From: RSA9 sp036381195
GTDB lineage: Bacteria > Gemmatimonadota > Gemmatimonadetes > Longimicrobiales > RSA9
Reading direction: 5' to 3'
DNA length: 64,000 nucleotides
Assembly: GCA_036381195.1 (NCBI GenBank)
Contig: DASVDH010000022.1
Location: 1 to 64,000 of the forward strand
The notes under the pieces: model-generated
The model's database searches: none
The model's input: only the letters and a program-made list of their open reading frames with translations
What the model was told of the DNA's origin: nothing
Program-made: the position numbers and the translations under genes
Shown here: positions 53,610-61,456 of the stretch, one piece after another
Position numbering within the stretch: the stretch's first letter is position 1
Layout: each line of letters starts with the position of its first letter

Positions 53610-53732
53610 GCGTGCGCTGCGCCCGCCGGCCCGCCGAGCGCGCCCCCGCCCCTGGCGTCTTTCGGCCTGCCTGCATCCCCGCTACGTTGCGATCCGTCAC
53701 GCCGCGACTCGATTCCTGCCGGTACGAGCGAG

Positions 53733-54971
53733 ATGCAGGGTCCACGGAGGCTCATCGCGCCGGACTCGTTCGCGGTCGCCCCGGAGCTGCTGGGCCTGCC
53801 GCTCGCGTCGCCGGCGCGGCGCGCGGCCGCGATGCTGATCGATCTCCTGGCCATCGCGCTGCTCGCGAACGCCGGGGGCGTGTTCTTCGGCCTCGCCGCC
53901 GCGATCACGCTGTTCCGTGCATCCGCGGCACGGCCCGATGCACCCGCGCGGCGGTGGTGGACCCGGCGTGCGCTGCGGTTCGCCGCCGCCTTCGTGCTCT
54001 TCGTCACCGTGGTCGAAACGTGGGGCTTCTGGGAGGACGACGACGACGCGCCAGCCGCGGGCCGGGCGGACGCGGCCGGCGAAGCCGCGGGCGTCGCTCT
54101 CACGAATCTCGACCTGCGGCCCCACGAGATGATCCTGCTCTCGGCAGATGCGGTGGCGCTGGGGACCGCCGCGACGGACGCGGAGGCGCAGGCCGCCGCG
54201 GACCGGCTCGTCCGGCGCCTCCGCGAGAGCGGCGTGTCCGAGGCCCGGCTCGCCGAGATCCGGGACGAGCTCCGCGCGGCGGATGCGGGCGAGGATGAGA
54301 GGATCGTCCGGGCCCTGCGCCGCGCGTTCGGCGTAGCCGACGTCCCCGTGGTGACGCCCGCGGCGGACTCGCTGGCCCTCGCCTACGCGGCTGCGCTCGC
54401 GGCCGGTGATGCCGCGGCGACCACCGACCTGCGCCCCCGCCTCGCCGCCGAGCTGGCCCGTGACGAGCTGGCCGCGCTCCGCCGCCGCAACGAGCGCCTC
54501 GAGCGGGTGCGCGACTCGCTGGCCGCAACGCTCGAGGAGCTGCGCGAGGGGGCCGGACTGCTCGCCTACCTCCGCGGCCTGGCGGACGACCTCGGCCTCG
54601 GCTTCGGCTGGGGCGGCCTCTACTTCACCGCGTTCACGGCGCTCTGGCGGGGCCAGACGCCCGGCAAGCGGCTGCTGCGCATCCGTGTGATCCGCCTGGA
54701 CCGGAAGCCGATCGGCTGGTGGCTCGCCTTCGAGCGGTTCGGCGGCTACACGGCGGGCCTGTTCACCGGCCTGCTCGGATTCGCGCAGGTCTTCTGGGAC
54801 CGAAACCGCCAGGCCATCCACGACAAGATCGTGGAAACCGTGGTGATCCGCGACGCTTCACGCGCCGGCGCGGAGGGCCCCGCCGCGCAGCAGCCGCGCG
54901 GCGGCGCGCAGCCCGCTCCGCACGGCGCCCTCGACGGTGGGGGCGACGAGGTAGTCTCCGGCCAGCGCTAG
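53733..54971 (+). CDS. RDD-family membrane protein with large central insert
   Basis: A 412-residue protein. The RDD core is split: the N-terminal helices start with SPARRAAAMLIDLLAIALLA (Arg and Asp of the motif), and the C-terminal part has GQTPGKRLLRIRVIRLD and NRQAIHDKIVETVVIRD. Between them residues about 110-290 form an acidic, helical region (LRRRNERLERVRDSLAATLE) atypical of small RDD proteins. The last 38 residues, after VIRD, are encoded by DNA that is also the end of the opposing oxidoreductase gene. Some RDD proteins transport ions; the role here is unknown. Confidence 0.8.
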   Translation: MQGPRRLIAPDSFAVAPELLGLPLASPARRAAAMLIDLLAIALLANAGGVFFGLAAAITLFRASAARPDAPARRWWTRRALRFAAAFVLFVTVVETWGFWEDDDDAPAAGRADAAGEAAGVALTNLDLRPHEMILLSADAVALGTAATDAEAQAAADRLVRRLRESGVSEARLAEIRDELRAADAGEDERIVRALRRAFGVADVPVVTPAADSLALAYAAALAAGDAAATTDLRPRLAAELARDELAALRRRNERLERVRDSLAATLEELREGAGLLAYLRGLADDLGLGFGWGGLYFTAFTALWRGQTPGKRLLRIRVIRLDRKPIGWWLAFERFGGYTAGLFTGLLGFAQVFWDRNRQAIHDKIVETVVIRDASRAGAEGPAAQQPRGGAQPAPHGALDGGGDEVVSGQR

Positions 54972-56207
54972 GCGCTCCGGCAGCCACGCCTCGTCGAAGC
55001 GCCCCAGGTGCTCGAGGTAACCCGGGTAGAACTGCACGGCGCCCTCCAGGAAGCGGTAGACGCGCGCACGCGTCACGCGCGAGCCGATGCCCGGCAGCGC
55101 GTGCTCGAGCGCCGGAAGCAGCAGATCCGCGACGGTCGCGGCCTCGGCCTCGACGACGCGGGGCGCGAACGCGGGGGCCGGATAGAGCACCAGAAGCCCT
55201 CCACCCGGCGGCACGAGGTCCGCGGCCTTCCGTTCGAGCGCGCACGCAGCGACCAGGCGGTCCCCGGGAGGCGCGGTCCGGGGAAACGAGAGCCCGAACC
55301 AGTTGCCGGGCGCCGGCCGGTCGAGCCGCAACGCGAGGGTGGCGGTGGGGCGCGTCCGGACGCCGGCCAGCCACGCGAGCGCCGGTTCGCCCAACCCGCC
55401 GATCCGGGCGGCCTCCGCCGCCGGCACGGCGAGGACGGCCGCGGCGTGCCGGGCCTCGTCACCCGCACTGAAACGCAGCCCGACATCGTGCCGGCCCGCG
55501 GCGACGGTCTCGACCTCACGCTCCGTCACCAGCCGCCCGCCGCGCGCCTCGATCGCCCGCGCGATGGCGCGCGCCAGGTCGCCCATCCCGCCGCGCGCGG
55601 CGTGGACGGCCAGGTCCACTGCCGCCCGCGCGAGCGCGTGGTAGAACCGGGCCGACGTCTCCTCCGGGATCGCGCAGTAGTACGAGCCCAGCGTCGGATA
55701 CGCGAGCAGCTCGACGAAGTCGCTCCCGATCTCGCGACGCCCCCATTCCGCGATGGACTCCCGGTCTCCACGGCCGCTTGCCCCGCGCGCGGGCTCGTTG
55801 ACCTCCTGCTCCGGGATGTTGCGGGTGAGGAAGGAGAGATACCGCGTGGCGAGACGGAGCTTGAGCCCCGCGGGGAGGGCACCGGACGCCGCCATGCTCG
55901 CGACCGAGCCGTAGGTCAGCGGATGCGCGCGGCCACCCCGCCAGAGCGCGTCCCGGCCCGGGGAGCGCACCAGCAGGTCGCCTGCGCCGGCCTTCGCCGC
56001 GAGGCGGAAGGTTTCGCCGTAGTAGGATCCGAGGAGCTGGACGCCCGCGTCCACCCGCGCGCCGTCCAGCTCGTCCGTCCGCATGCGCCCGCCCGGCTCG
56101 GCTCTCCGCTCGTAGAGCGTGACGCGCGCGCCGGCCGCCGCGAGTGCCCAGCCAGCGGCCAGACCGGCGGGGCCCGCGCCGACCACCGCGACGTCGAGCG
56201 CCGCCAT
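54858..56207 (-). CDS. FAD-dependent amine oxidase/protoporphyrinogen-oxidase-like enzyme
   Basis: A 449-residue flavoprotein. The dinucleotide-binding loop is VVGAGPAGLAAG (about 7-18), with VTLYERRAEPGGRMRT completing the FAD site. Middle segments LLAYPTLGSYYCAIPEE and RGGMGDLARAIARAIEARGG, and the C-terminal LALAGDYLVAPTVEGAVRSG (second FAD contact), match the amine oxidase/phytoene desaturase superfamily. The precise substrate cannot be told. The ATG at 56207 follows a GTG one codon upstream and lies 7 bases after the sensor kinase stop. Its 3' end overlaps the opposing RDD gene by 114 bases. Confidence 0.88.
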   Translation of the reverse strand: MAALDVAVVGAGPAGLAAGWALAAAGARVTLYERRAEPGGRMRTDELDGARVDAGVQLLGSYYGETFRLAAKAGAGDLLVRSPGRDALWRGGRAHPLTYGSVASMAASGALPAGLKLRLATRYLSFLTRNIPEQEVNEPARGASGRGDRESIAEWGRREIGSDFVELLAYPTLGSYYCAIPEETSARFYHALARAAVDLAVHAARGGMGDLARAIARAIEARGGRLVTEREVETVAAGRHDVGLRFSAGDEARHAAAVLAVPAAEAARIGGLGEPALAWLAGVRTRPTATLALRLDRPAPGNWFGLSFPRTAPPGDRLVAACALERKAADLVPPGGGLLVLYPAPAFAPRVVEAEAATVADLLLPALEHALPGIGSRVTRARVYRFLEGAVQFYPGYLEHLGRFDEAWLPERLALAGDYLVAPTVEGAVRSGLRAAARLLRGGALRAGA

Positions 56208-56214
56208 CACACGC

Positions 56215-58008
56215 TCATGCCGGCCCTGCTCCCGCCGGAACCGGCTCCTTCGCAGGACTCGCGTCCTTGCTCAGCGGCAGGCGGACCGTGAAGGTGCTCC
56301 CCTTTCCCGGCGTGCTCTCGACCGTCACATCCCCGCCCAGCATCCGGCACAAACGGCGCGTGACGCTCAGACCCAGGCCGGTACCGCCGACCCGCCGCAC
56401 CGTCGACTGCTCCACCTGCCAGAACGCCTCGAAGATGCGATCCTGATGCTCGGGCGGAATGCCGATTCCCGTGTCCCTGATATGGAACACGGCCCACGGC
56501 CCCTCCACGGAAACGCCCAGCACCACCTCACCCGTCTCCGTGAACTTCACTGCGTTCGAGAGCAGGTTGAGCAGGATCTGCCGCACCTTGGGCGGGTCCG
56601 TCTCGATGGGCTGCGGCTCTGCCGGGCCCTCCACCCGGAACTGCAGCCCGCGATCTTGCGCCACCGGCCGGATCAGGCCCGCCGCCTCGCGAGCGAGCGC
56701 GCCCAGCTCGACCCGCTCGAGGTGGACCCTCTCACGCCCCGCCTCCATCCGCGAGAAGCTCAGGATCTCGTCGATCAACTGGAGCAGGTGCAGCGCACTC
56801 GCCAGCACGTGCCCGAGCTGGTCCCTCTGATCTTGCGTCAGAGGACCCGCGATCTCCGCCTCGAGCAGATCCGTGCACGCCACGATGGTCGTGAGCGGCG
56901 TCTTGAGCTCGTGGCTCATGACGGCGAGGAAGTCCGACTTCGCCTTGCTGGCGGCGAGCGCGGCCTCGTACAACCGCGCGTTCTCCACGGCCAGCGCCGC
57001 GCGCCGGGCCAGCTCTTCCGCCAGGTCGAGGTCCTCCGACGTGTACAGCCGCCCCGATTGGGAGAATGCCAGCGTGATCGCCCCGAACGCATCCCCGTGT
57101 GAGATCAGCGGGATCACCAACGCAGACCTCGGACCCAGCTCGCGGTCGATGCGGCGAACCTCCGGATTCTCGGTGATCTCCTCCACCCACCGTGGCGGCA
57201 AGTGCGCGATCAGCTCCGGCTCCCGCCGACGCAGCACCCGCGCGATGATGCCTGCCGGGTGGTCGGGGTCCGGCGTCAGTTGCCGGGCCAGCTCCCGGAG
57301 CAGTGGCTCCTTCTCCGGATCCGCATGCGCCGCCGCGACCTGCCGGATCGTGCCGTCTTCCTCCACCACGTGGATCAGGCAGTAGTCCGCGATCATCGGG
57401 ACGGCCAGCGCCGCGAGGTTGGCCAGCGTCTTTTCGTGATCGAGCGATGCGGAGAGCGCGCGGCTCGCCTCGGCGAGGAATCGCGAGCGCCGTTCCGCCG
57501 CCTCCGCTTCCGCCCGCGCCGCACGGTCACGCTCCCGGATCCGGTCCAGCCGCTTCTTGAGGTAGCCCGAGATCAGGGCCACGACCGGCGAGATCACCGC
57601 GACCACGACGAGCTGCTCCCGCGCGCTCGAGTGCACCGGCTCCGCGGGCAACATCAGGCGGTGTGCGTAGTAGGCGACCATGATGGCCGCGCTGATCAAC
57701 CCCGCGCGCAACCCTCCCAGGAACGCGGAGTACATGACCGCGATGACGAGGAACGCGCCGAGGTCCGGAGACACCCGTTCGGTCAGGAACAGCACCTCGA
57801 GCGCGAGCGCAGCCGCCAGCGTGAGGAGCGGGCCGCTGGCCTGCGACCACGCCCCGCGGGCCCTCTCCCCCCGGCCCGGCCGCTCCTCCACCTCCGACGG
57901 CGCGCGCCCGCGTGACGGGCCGCCCCGCGTCGATCGGCGGCCGGACCCACCGCCCTCCGCGCGCGAGCCCACTTCGAGGGCCGATCCATCCTCACGCTTG
58001 CTTGCCAT
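56215..58008 (-). CDS. Membrane sensor histidine kinase with MASE/DUF4118-like and GAF domains
   Basis: About 597 residues. After a charged Arg/Gly-rich N-terminus, three or four membrane helices (about 55-150; EVLFLTERVSPDLGAFLVIA, SAFLGGLRAGLISAAIMVAY) resemble the DUF4118 sensor of KdpD-type kinases. A coiled coil leads to a GAF domain (about 190-345; SASLDHEKTLANLAALAVP, SALVIPLISHGDAFGAITLA). The kinase core has VMSHELKTPLTTIVAC, NLLSNAVKFTETG, DTGIGIPPEH and VGGTGLGLSVTRRL. The ATG at 58008 has GAGGAG 8 bases upstream. A promoter candidate lies about 130 bases before it. The oxidoreductase gene follows within 7 bases. Confidence 0.88.
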   Translation of the reverse strand: MASKREDGSALEVGSRAEGGGSGRRSTRGGPSRGRAPSEVEERPGRGERARGAWSQASGPLLTLAAALALEVLFLTERVSPDLGAFLVIAVMYSAFLGGLRAGLISAAIMVAYYAHRLMLPAEPVHSSAREQLVVVAVISPVVALISGYLKKRLDRIRERDRAARAEAEAAERRSRFLAEASRALSASLDHEKTLANLAALAVPMIADYCLIHVVEEDGTIRQVAAAHADPEKEPLLRELARQLTPDPDHPAGIIARVLRRREPELIAHLPPRWVEEITENPEVRRIDRELGPRSALVIPLISHGDAFGAITLAFSQSGRLYTSEDLDLAEELARRAALAVENARLYEAALAASKAKSDFLAVMSHELKTPLTTIVACTDLLEAEIAGPLTQDQRDQLGHVLASALHLLQLIDEILSFSRMEAGRERVHLERVELGALAREAAGLIRPVAQDRGLQFRVEGPAEPQPIETDPPKVRQILLNLLSNAVKFTETGEVVLGVSVEGPWAVFHIRDTGIGIPPEHQDRIFEAFWQVEQSTVRRVGGTGLGLSVTRRLCRMLGGDVTVESTPGKGSTFTVRLPLSKDASPAKEPVPAGAGPA

Positions 58009-58136
58009 TCCTGCTCCTCGACCTGCAACAAAAAGGCGCGCCCGGGAGCGCGGCACCCCGGAACCACCGAGGTCGGCACCCGGTCGGCCCGTGCCCCAGC
58101 GAGGACGCCGCACGGCCGCACACGCTTCGCGGGGCC

Positions 58137-58166
58137 GATAAAAACTGCGGCTGAAGCAAACGTCAA
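58137..58166 (-). promoter_or_regulatory. Sigma-70-like promoter for the GAF kinase
   Basis: On the minus strand TTGACG (58161-58166) and TTTATC (58137-58142) are separated by 18 bases. Transcription would begin near 58130 and give a leader of about 120 bases. The first copy of a direct repeat begins 5 bases upstream of the -35 box. Confidence 0.5.
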
Positions 58167-58170
58167 TCAA

Positions 58171-58390
58171 GAGAGAACAGCCGACGCGCGCCCCTCCCTG
58201 CGCCTTCCGGATTTTTTCGCCGTGCCCGGCGAGCTGGGGGGCGAGAGAGAACAGCCGACGCGTGCCTTTGCCTGCACCGCACGGCGCAACACGCGGCCGG
58301 GCTCCCCTCCAGTGGTGGAAGCGTGAATACTGCCCTAGCCTTGCAGGCGCCCCCAGGCGCAAGACGCGGCCGAGCTCCCTCAGTTCCAGA
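58171..58390. repeat. Degenerate tandem repeat of about 74 bases
   Basis: GAGAGAACAGCCGACGCG occurs at 58171-58188 and 58245-58262 (74 bases apart). A second pair, ACGCGGCCG(G/A)GCTCCC, occurs at 58291 and 58364 (73 apart), each preceded by GCGCAA. Together they suggest three diverged copies of a 74-base unit upstream of the kinase promoter, the last running into the end of the neighbouring lipoprotein gene. Confidence 0.65.
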
Positions 58391-58994
58391 AGAGAACCCG
58401 CACCTCATCCCCGCCGCGGCGTGCCTCCAGCCGGAAGGGCAGCACGAGGAGCTCCTCTCTTCCCGCAACCCGGACGGGGATCACCAGCCGATACTCGCAC
58501 CCGTCGCATAGCTGCACCAGCGGCTCATCGACGTCGATCGTGCGGAGGGACTCCGGAATCAGCGCCCGCACCGCCGCCTGGCCGGGCCCGAGTCGCTCGG
58601 CCGGGGCAGGCGGTTGCCCGTCAGCCCGGCCGTCCGGCGTTCCGATGCTCTCCACCAGGCCCAACGGCTCGCCGTCCGGCACCTCCAGCCGCGCCTCCGG
58701 CCACAAGACCTCGACCACGTCCGCGCGCCGGTTCTCGACCCGCACCCGCGTGAAGAGCTGATAGCGGCCTCGCACCCGCGTCCGCCCCGCGACCGCCACC
58801 GCGTAGGGGAATTCCGATGGCGGGCCCGCCGCGACCCTCACGCCCAACCGCTCGGCGACCAGCCGCCCATCTTGCGCGGCACCCGCCGCCACAGGCCGCG
58901 CCTCGTAATCCCGGCTCAACGGCGCGATGCAGGCTCCCAGCGCGGCTGCCGCGAGGAGCGCCGGGGACCAGCCCCACCCCTGGAACCGTCCCAT
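58380..58994 (-). CDS. Lipoprotein of unknown function
   Basis: A 204-residue exported protein. After MGRFQGWGWSP a hydrophobic stretch ends in the lipobox AALGAC, so the mature protein starts at a lipidated Cys near residue 21. The mature part is strand-rich (YAVAVAGRTRVRGRYQLFTR, VRVENRRADVVEVLWPEARL) and has one CDGC pair near the end (LVQLCDGCEYRLVIP). No family recognised; the fold may be immunoglobulin-like. A strong GGGAGGTGG lies 4 bases before the ATG at 58994. It ends in the tandem-repeat region upstream of the GAF kinase. Confidence 0.75.
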   Translation of the reverse strand: MGRFQGWGWSPALLAAAALGACIAPLSRDYEARPVAAGAAQDGRLVAERLGVRVAAGPPSEFPYAVAVAGRTRVRGRYQLFTRVRVENRRADVVEVLWPEARLEVPDGEPLGLVESIGTPDGRADGQPPAPAERLGPGQAAVRALIPESLRTIDVDEPLVQLCDGCEYRLVIPVRVAGREELLVLPFRLEARRGGDEVRVLFWN

Positions 58995-59320
58995 GCCCCA
59001 CCTCCCGCACTCCCATGCCCCGCGCCGCGCAGGTTTCGCGCCCCGGCGGACGCAGCGCGCCGGGCAGTTGCGGGCGGGCGGAGCCGAACGCCAACCGCGG
59101 CCCGCGACCCCCGAAGCCGTGCAGGTGCTGCAGGCGGCCGCGCCCGAGTCCGGCTTCACGGGCTACGGCGCCTCGAGCCCACCTGCCGTGCCCACGCATC
59201 CTCGCACCAGCGCTGCGGGCGCACCCGCTCGCCGCGAGCCCAGCCGCGTCACCAGCGCACAAAAAGGGGGCCGCGAGCGCTCGCGGCCCCCTTCCGTCTC
59301 CTGGACCCACCCCGCGCGGT
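58995..59320. other. Intergenic region containing a strong terminator
   Basis: 326 bases between the lipoprotein start and the stop of a 58-codon open frame. No other credible gene lies here. The terminator at 59261-59291 is the main feature. The remainder should contain the lipoprotein promoter, which I cannot pick out. Confidence 0.5.
59261..59291 (-). terminator. Intrinsic terminator, minus direction
   Basis: A perfect 26-base palindrome (59266-59291; arms GGGGGCCGCGAGC) is followed on the minus strand by TTTTT (59265-59261). This is the clearest rho-independent terminator in the window. It ends a minus-strand transcript that includes the small open frame at 59321-59497. Confidence 0.85.
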
Positions 59321-59497
59321 CTACGCGGGGGACGGCTTCCAGCGCCCGAACGGCAACGTGGGCACCGGCCTGACCTTTCCTCCCCAGATGAAGGCCGAGA
59401 TCACGGGCCGCCGGGGCGGCCTCGCACCACCCTGGATCACGATCCCCGGCGGGTCAACCGGTTCGCCCCCTCCTGCGGGAGCAACTTCCTCTGTCAT
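59321..59497 (-). CDS. 58-residue Pro/Gly-rich small protein
   Basis: A short open frame whose product has an acidic N-terminus (MTEEVAPAGGGEPVDPPG), a hydrophobic/basic middle (PVISAFIWGGKVRPVP) and ends PFGRWKPSPA. No family recognised. Support for reality: GGAG 9 bases before the ATG, a second hairpin over its stop, and a perfect intrinsic terminator 30 bases downstream on the same strand, which implies a transcript ending here. It could be a small secreted or precursor peptide; no modifying enzyme is nearby. An ATG 21 codons upstream is also open. Confidence 0.5.
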   Translation of the reverse strand: MTEEVAPAGGGEPVDPPGIVIQGGARPPRRPVISAFIWGGKVRPVPTLPFGRWKPSPA

Positions 59498-59672
59498 GCA
59501 CCACCACTCCGTGCTGCAATGAACACCGCTGTCGTCACCGACGCGGGATCCACCGAGCACGCTCCGTACCGCCCGTGCCCGTCCACATAACGCGTTGTCG
59601 AATAACGAACTGAGAGGATGGAAGCGCGATGCCCCTGGAGGAGGATGTACCCTGTGGAGGTCGCCCGGCGTG

Positions 59673-59951
59673 TCAATCTGACACAGGCGGCTCCCCCGCC
59701 GCCCGGTGCCGTCTCAGCCACGCCCGGTAGCTCGGCAGCCCCAGTCTCCGGAAGACCAGCGCGTCCACGGCGTCCCGCAGCAGGATCTCGGTGAGCGGAT
59801 ACTGCCCGTCTTCGGCGGCGAAGAGCTCCTGAACGGCCTGGTCGGCGAGCTGCAGCAGCTCCTCGCGCGGCAGGCGGGCCTTGTACTCCTCGATCTGCTC
59901 CTCGACCCAGGCGAGGTAGAGCTGGCGGGGCGTGCTGGGAGCGTCGGCCAT
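59673..59951 (-). CDS. Small helical hypothetical protein
   Basis: A 92-residue, mostly helical protein: RQLYLAWVEEQIEEYKARLP, then REELLQLADQAVQELF and TEILLRDAVDALVFRRLGLP, ending with SYRAWLRRHR. Composition is clearly protein-like. No family recognised. The ATG at 59951 is the natural start before the first helix; the frame upstream is filler and only GTGGGG lies near the expected ribosome binding site. It follows the archaemetzincin by 134 bases on the same strand. Confidence 0.65.
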   Translation of the reverse strand: MADAPSTPRQLYLAWVEEQIEEYKARLPREELLQLADQAVQELFAAEDGQYPLTEILLRDAVDALVFRRLGLPSYRAWLRRHRAAGEPPVSD

Positions 59952-60085
59952 CGGCCCCACACTAGCGGCACGCCCCGACCGGCGACAAGGCCCGCGGAGC
60001 TCGTCGGCCGTGAGCGGGGCGCGGAGTGCGGCCGCGAGCTCGACGAGGTTGGGCCCACGGGCCTGGGCCGGACGCCGGCGCCGGG

Positions 60086-60634
60086 TCAGCCGTTCAGCCT
60101 CGAGCGGACCCGTTGGCGGCAGCGGTCGCACAGGTCCGGCCCTTTGAGGTCCGTGTCGGCGACCGTGCTGGAGAAGTGGAGGGCGCAGCGGGGATCCGGG
60201 CAATGGCCGAGCCCGGCGACGTGGCCGAGCTCGTGGACGGCCTCGGTGAGGACGCGCCGCCGGAAGCACGCCTCGTCGGCCGGCTCGCCGTTGAACTCCG
60301 GCCGCAGCCGGTGGAGCCCGATGATGGCGCAGCAGCCGTCCACGGTCGCCTGACCGAAGACGTAGTTGAAGCCGGGGACGAAGAGGTCGCCGGCGAGGAT
60401 CGCGAGCGTCCAGGCGCTGCGGTCGGCACGCCTCTCCACGAGGCTGTCGAGCACGAGGTCCGCGCGGTACTGCTTGCGGACGGGATCGTACCATTCGGGG
60501 CGCGGCTCGGACGGCGGCGCGACGCGTGCGCGAAGATCCATGCGCCGCGCGAGTGCGGGCACGAGCGACTCCAGAAGTGGGGACGCGACATCACCGATCG
60601 GGAGGAGCTCGACCTCGTGGCGCGCGGGCGGCAG
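60086..60634 (-). CDS. Archaemetzincin-like zinc metallopeptidase, apparent CTG start
   Basis: A 182-residue metzincin. The zinc site is HELGHVAGLGHC, followed by the CX4C pair (CPDPRC) and a later CDRC, the AMZ pattern; the Met of the CXM element is Leu here (CAL). A GTG at 60562 is the first conventional start, but it would remove the first strand. The frame continues upstream as EVELLPIGDVASPLLESLVP, a normal archaemetzincin N-terminus, to just after the regulator's stop. In that extension the only plausible start is CTG at 60634, 8 bases after GGAGG. Starting there gives the usual family length. It is almost contiguous with the ANTAR regulator gene. Confidence 0.8.
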   Translation of the reverse strand: MPPARHEVELLPIGDVASPLLESLVPALARRMDLRARVAPPSEPRPEWYDPVRKQYRADLVLDSLVERRADRSAWTLAILAGDLFVPGFNYVFGQATVDGCCAIIGLHRLRPEFNGEPADEACFRRRVLTEAVHELGHVAGLGHCPDPRCALHFSSTVADTDLKGPDLCDRCRQRVRSRLNG

Positions 60635-60637
60635 GAC

Positions 60638-61264
60638 TCACGCCTCCGGGTCGCTGGGAGTGAACCCCTCCTCGGGGGCATCGGACGGGAGTCCCTGCGC
60701 GATGAGGACGGCGCGGGCGACCTCGACCATGGGGTGGTTGCGGTTCTGGCTCTCGCGCTGCAGGAGCCGGTACGCCTCGGCCTCGGTGCAGTGCCTGGCC
60801 TCCATGAGCACGCGCTTGGCCTGCTCGATCACCTTGCGGTCCGCGAGCTTGCGCTCGAGCGTCGCGGCCTCGTCCGTGAAGGTCCGCCATTCGAGGAAGC
60901 GGGAGCGCGCCACGGAGATGGCGGGCTGGAGATCGTCGATGGAGATCGGCTTGATGAGGTAGTGGAACACCGGCGCGTCAGCCGCCTCGGCGACCGTCTC
61001 GGAGTCGCTGTAGCCGGTGAGCACGATGATCGGGACCGGTCTCGCCGCGAAGATCTGCCGTGCCGCTTCGAGGCCGGAGAGCCCGGGCAGACGGATGTCG
61101 AGGATGGCGAGGTCGATCGGGTGTTGGCGCGCCAGCTCGACGGCGGCCTGCCCGTCCGTGGCGGGCCCGATGACCTGATGGCCGAGGGTCTCGAGCTGAG
61201 CGTGCAGAGCCAGCGCGTTGAGCGGCTCGTCTTCGGCGAGGAGCACCGTCAGCATCGCGCTCAT
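60638..61264 (-). CDS. ANTAR-domain response regulator
   Basis: A 208-residue regulator. The receiver domain (about 4-120) has LLAEDEPLN, LAILDIRLPGLSG with the phospho-acceptor Asp, and HYLIKPIS. The C-terminal ANTAR domain (about 140-195) shows RKVIEQAKRVLMEARHCTEA and EAYRLLQRESQNRNHPMVEV. ANTAR proteins bind paired hairpins in mRNA leaders and prevent termination. The ATG at 61264 has AAGGAG 8 bases upstream; one three codons in is also possible. The archaemetzincin start follows within 4 bases. A histidine kinase partner is not adjacent; the GAF kinase at 56-58 kb is one candidate. Confidence 0.92.
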   Translation of the reverse strand: MSAMLTVLLAEDEPLNALALHAQLETLGHQVIGPATDGQAAVELARQHPIDLAILDIRLPGLSGLEAARQIFAARPVPIIVLTGYSDSETVAEAADAPVFHYLIKPISIDDLQPAISVARSRFLEWRTFTDEAATLERKLADRKVIEQAKRVLMEARHCTEAEAYRLLQRESQNRNHPMVEVARAVLIAQGLPSDAPEEGFTPSDPEA

Positions 61265-61456
61265 GCAGGGTACTCCTTGTGTTGTGGGAGCGGGGCGAGG
61301 GCGGACGCAATTTTCGGACCTGTGCAGCAGCGCGGCCCCCGTCACATCGAGGCACAACCGGGCTGATGGCCGGCAGGGGGCGGATCGCGGCGGCGACTGC
61401 GCCGGGAACTGGCGGAATTGCCGCGCCCGGGAGCCGGCGGTGCGTGCGACCGCGTT

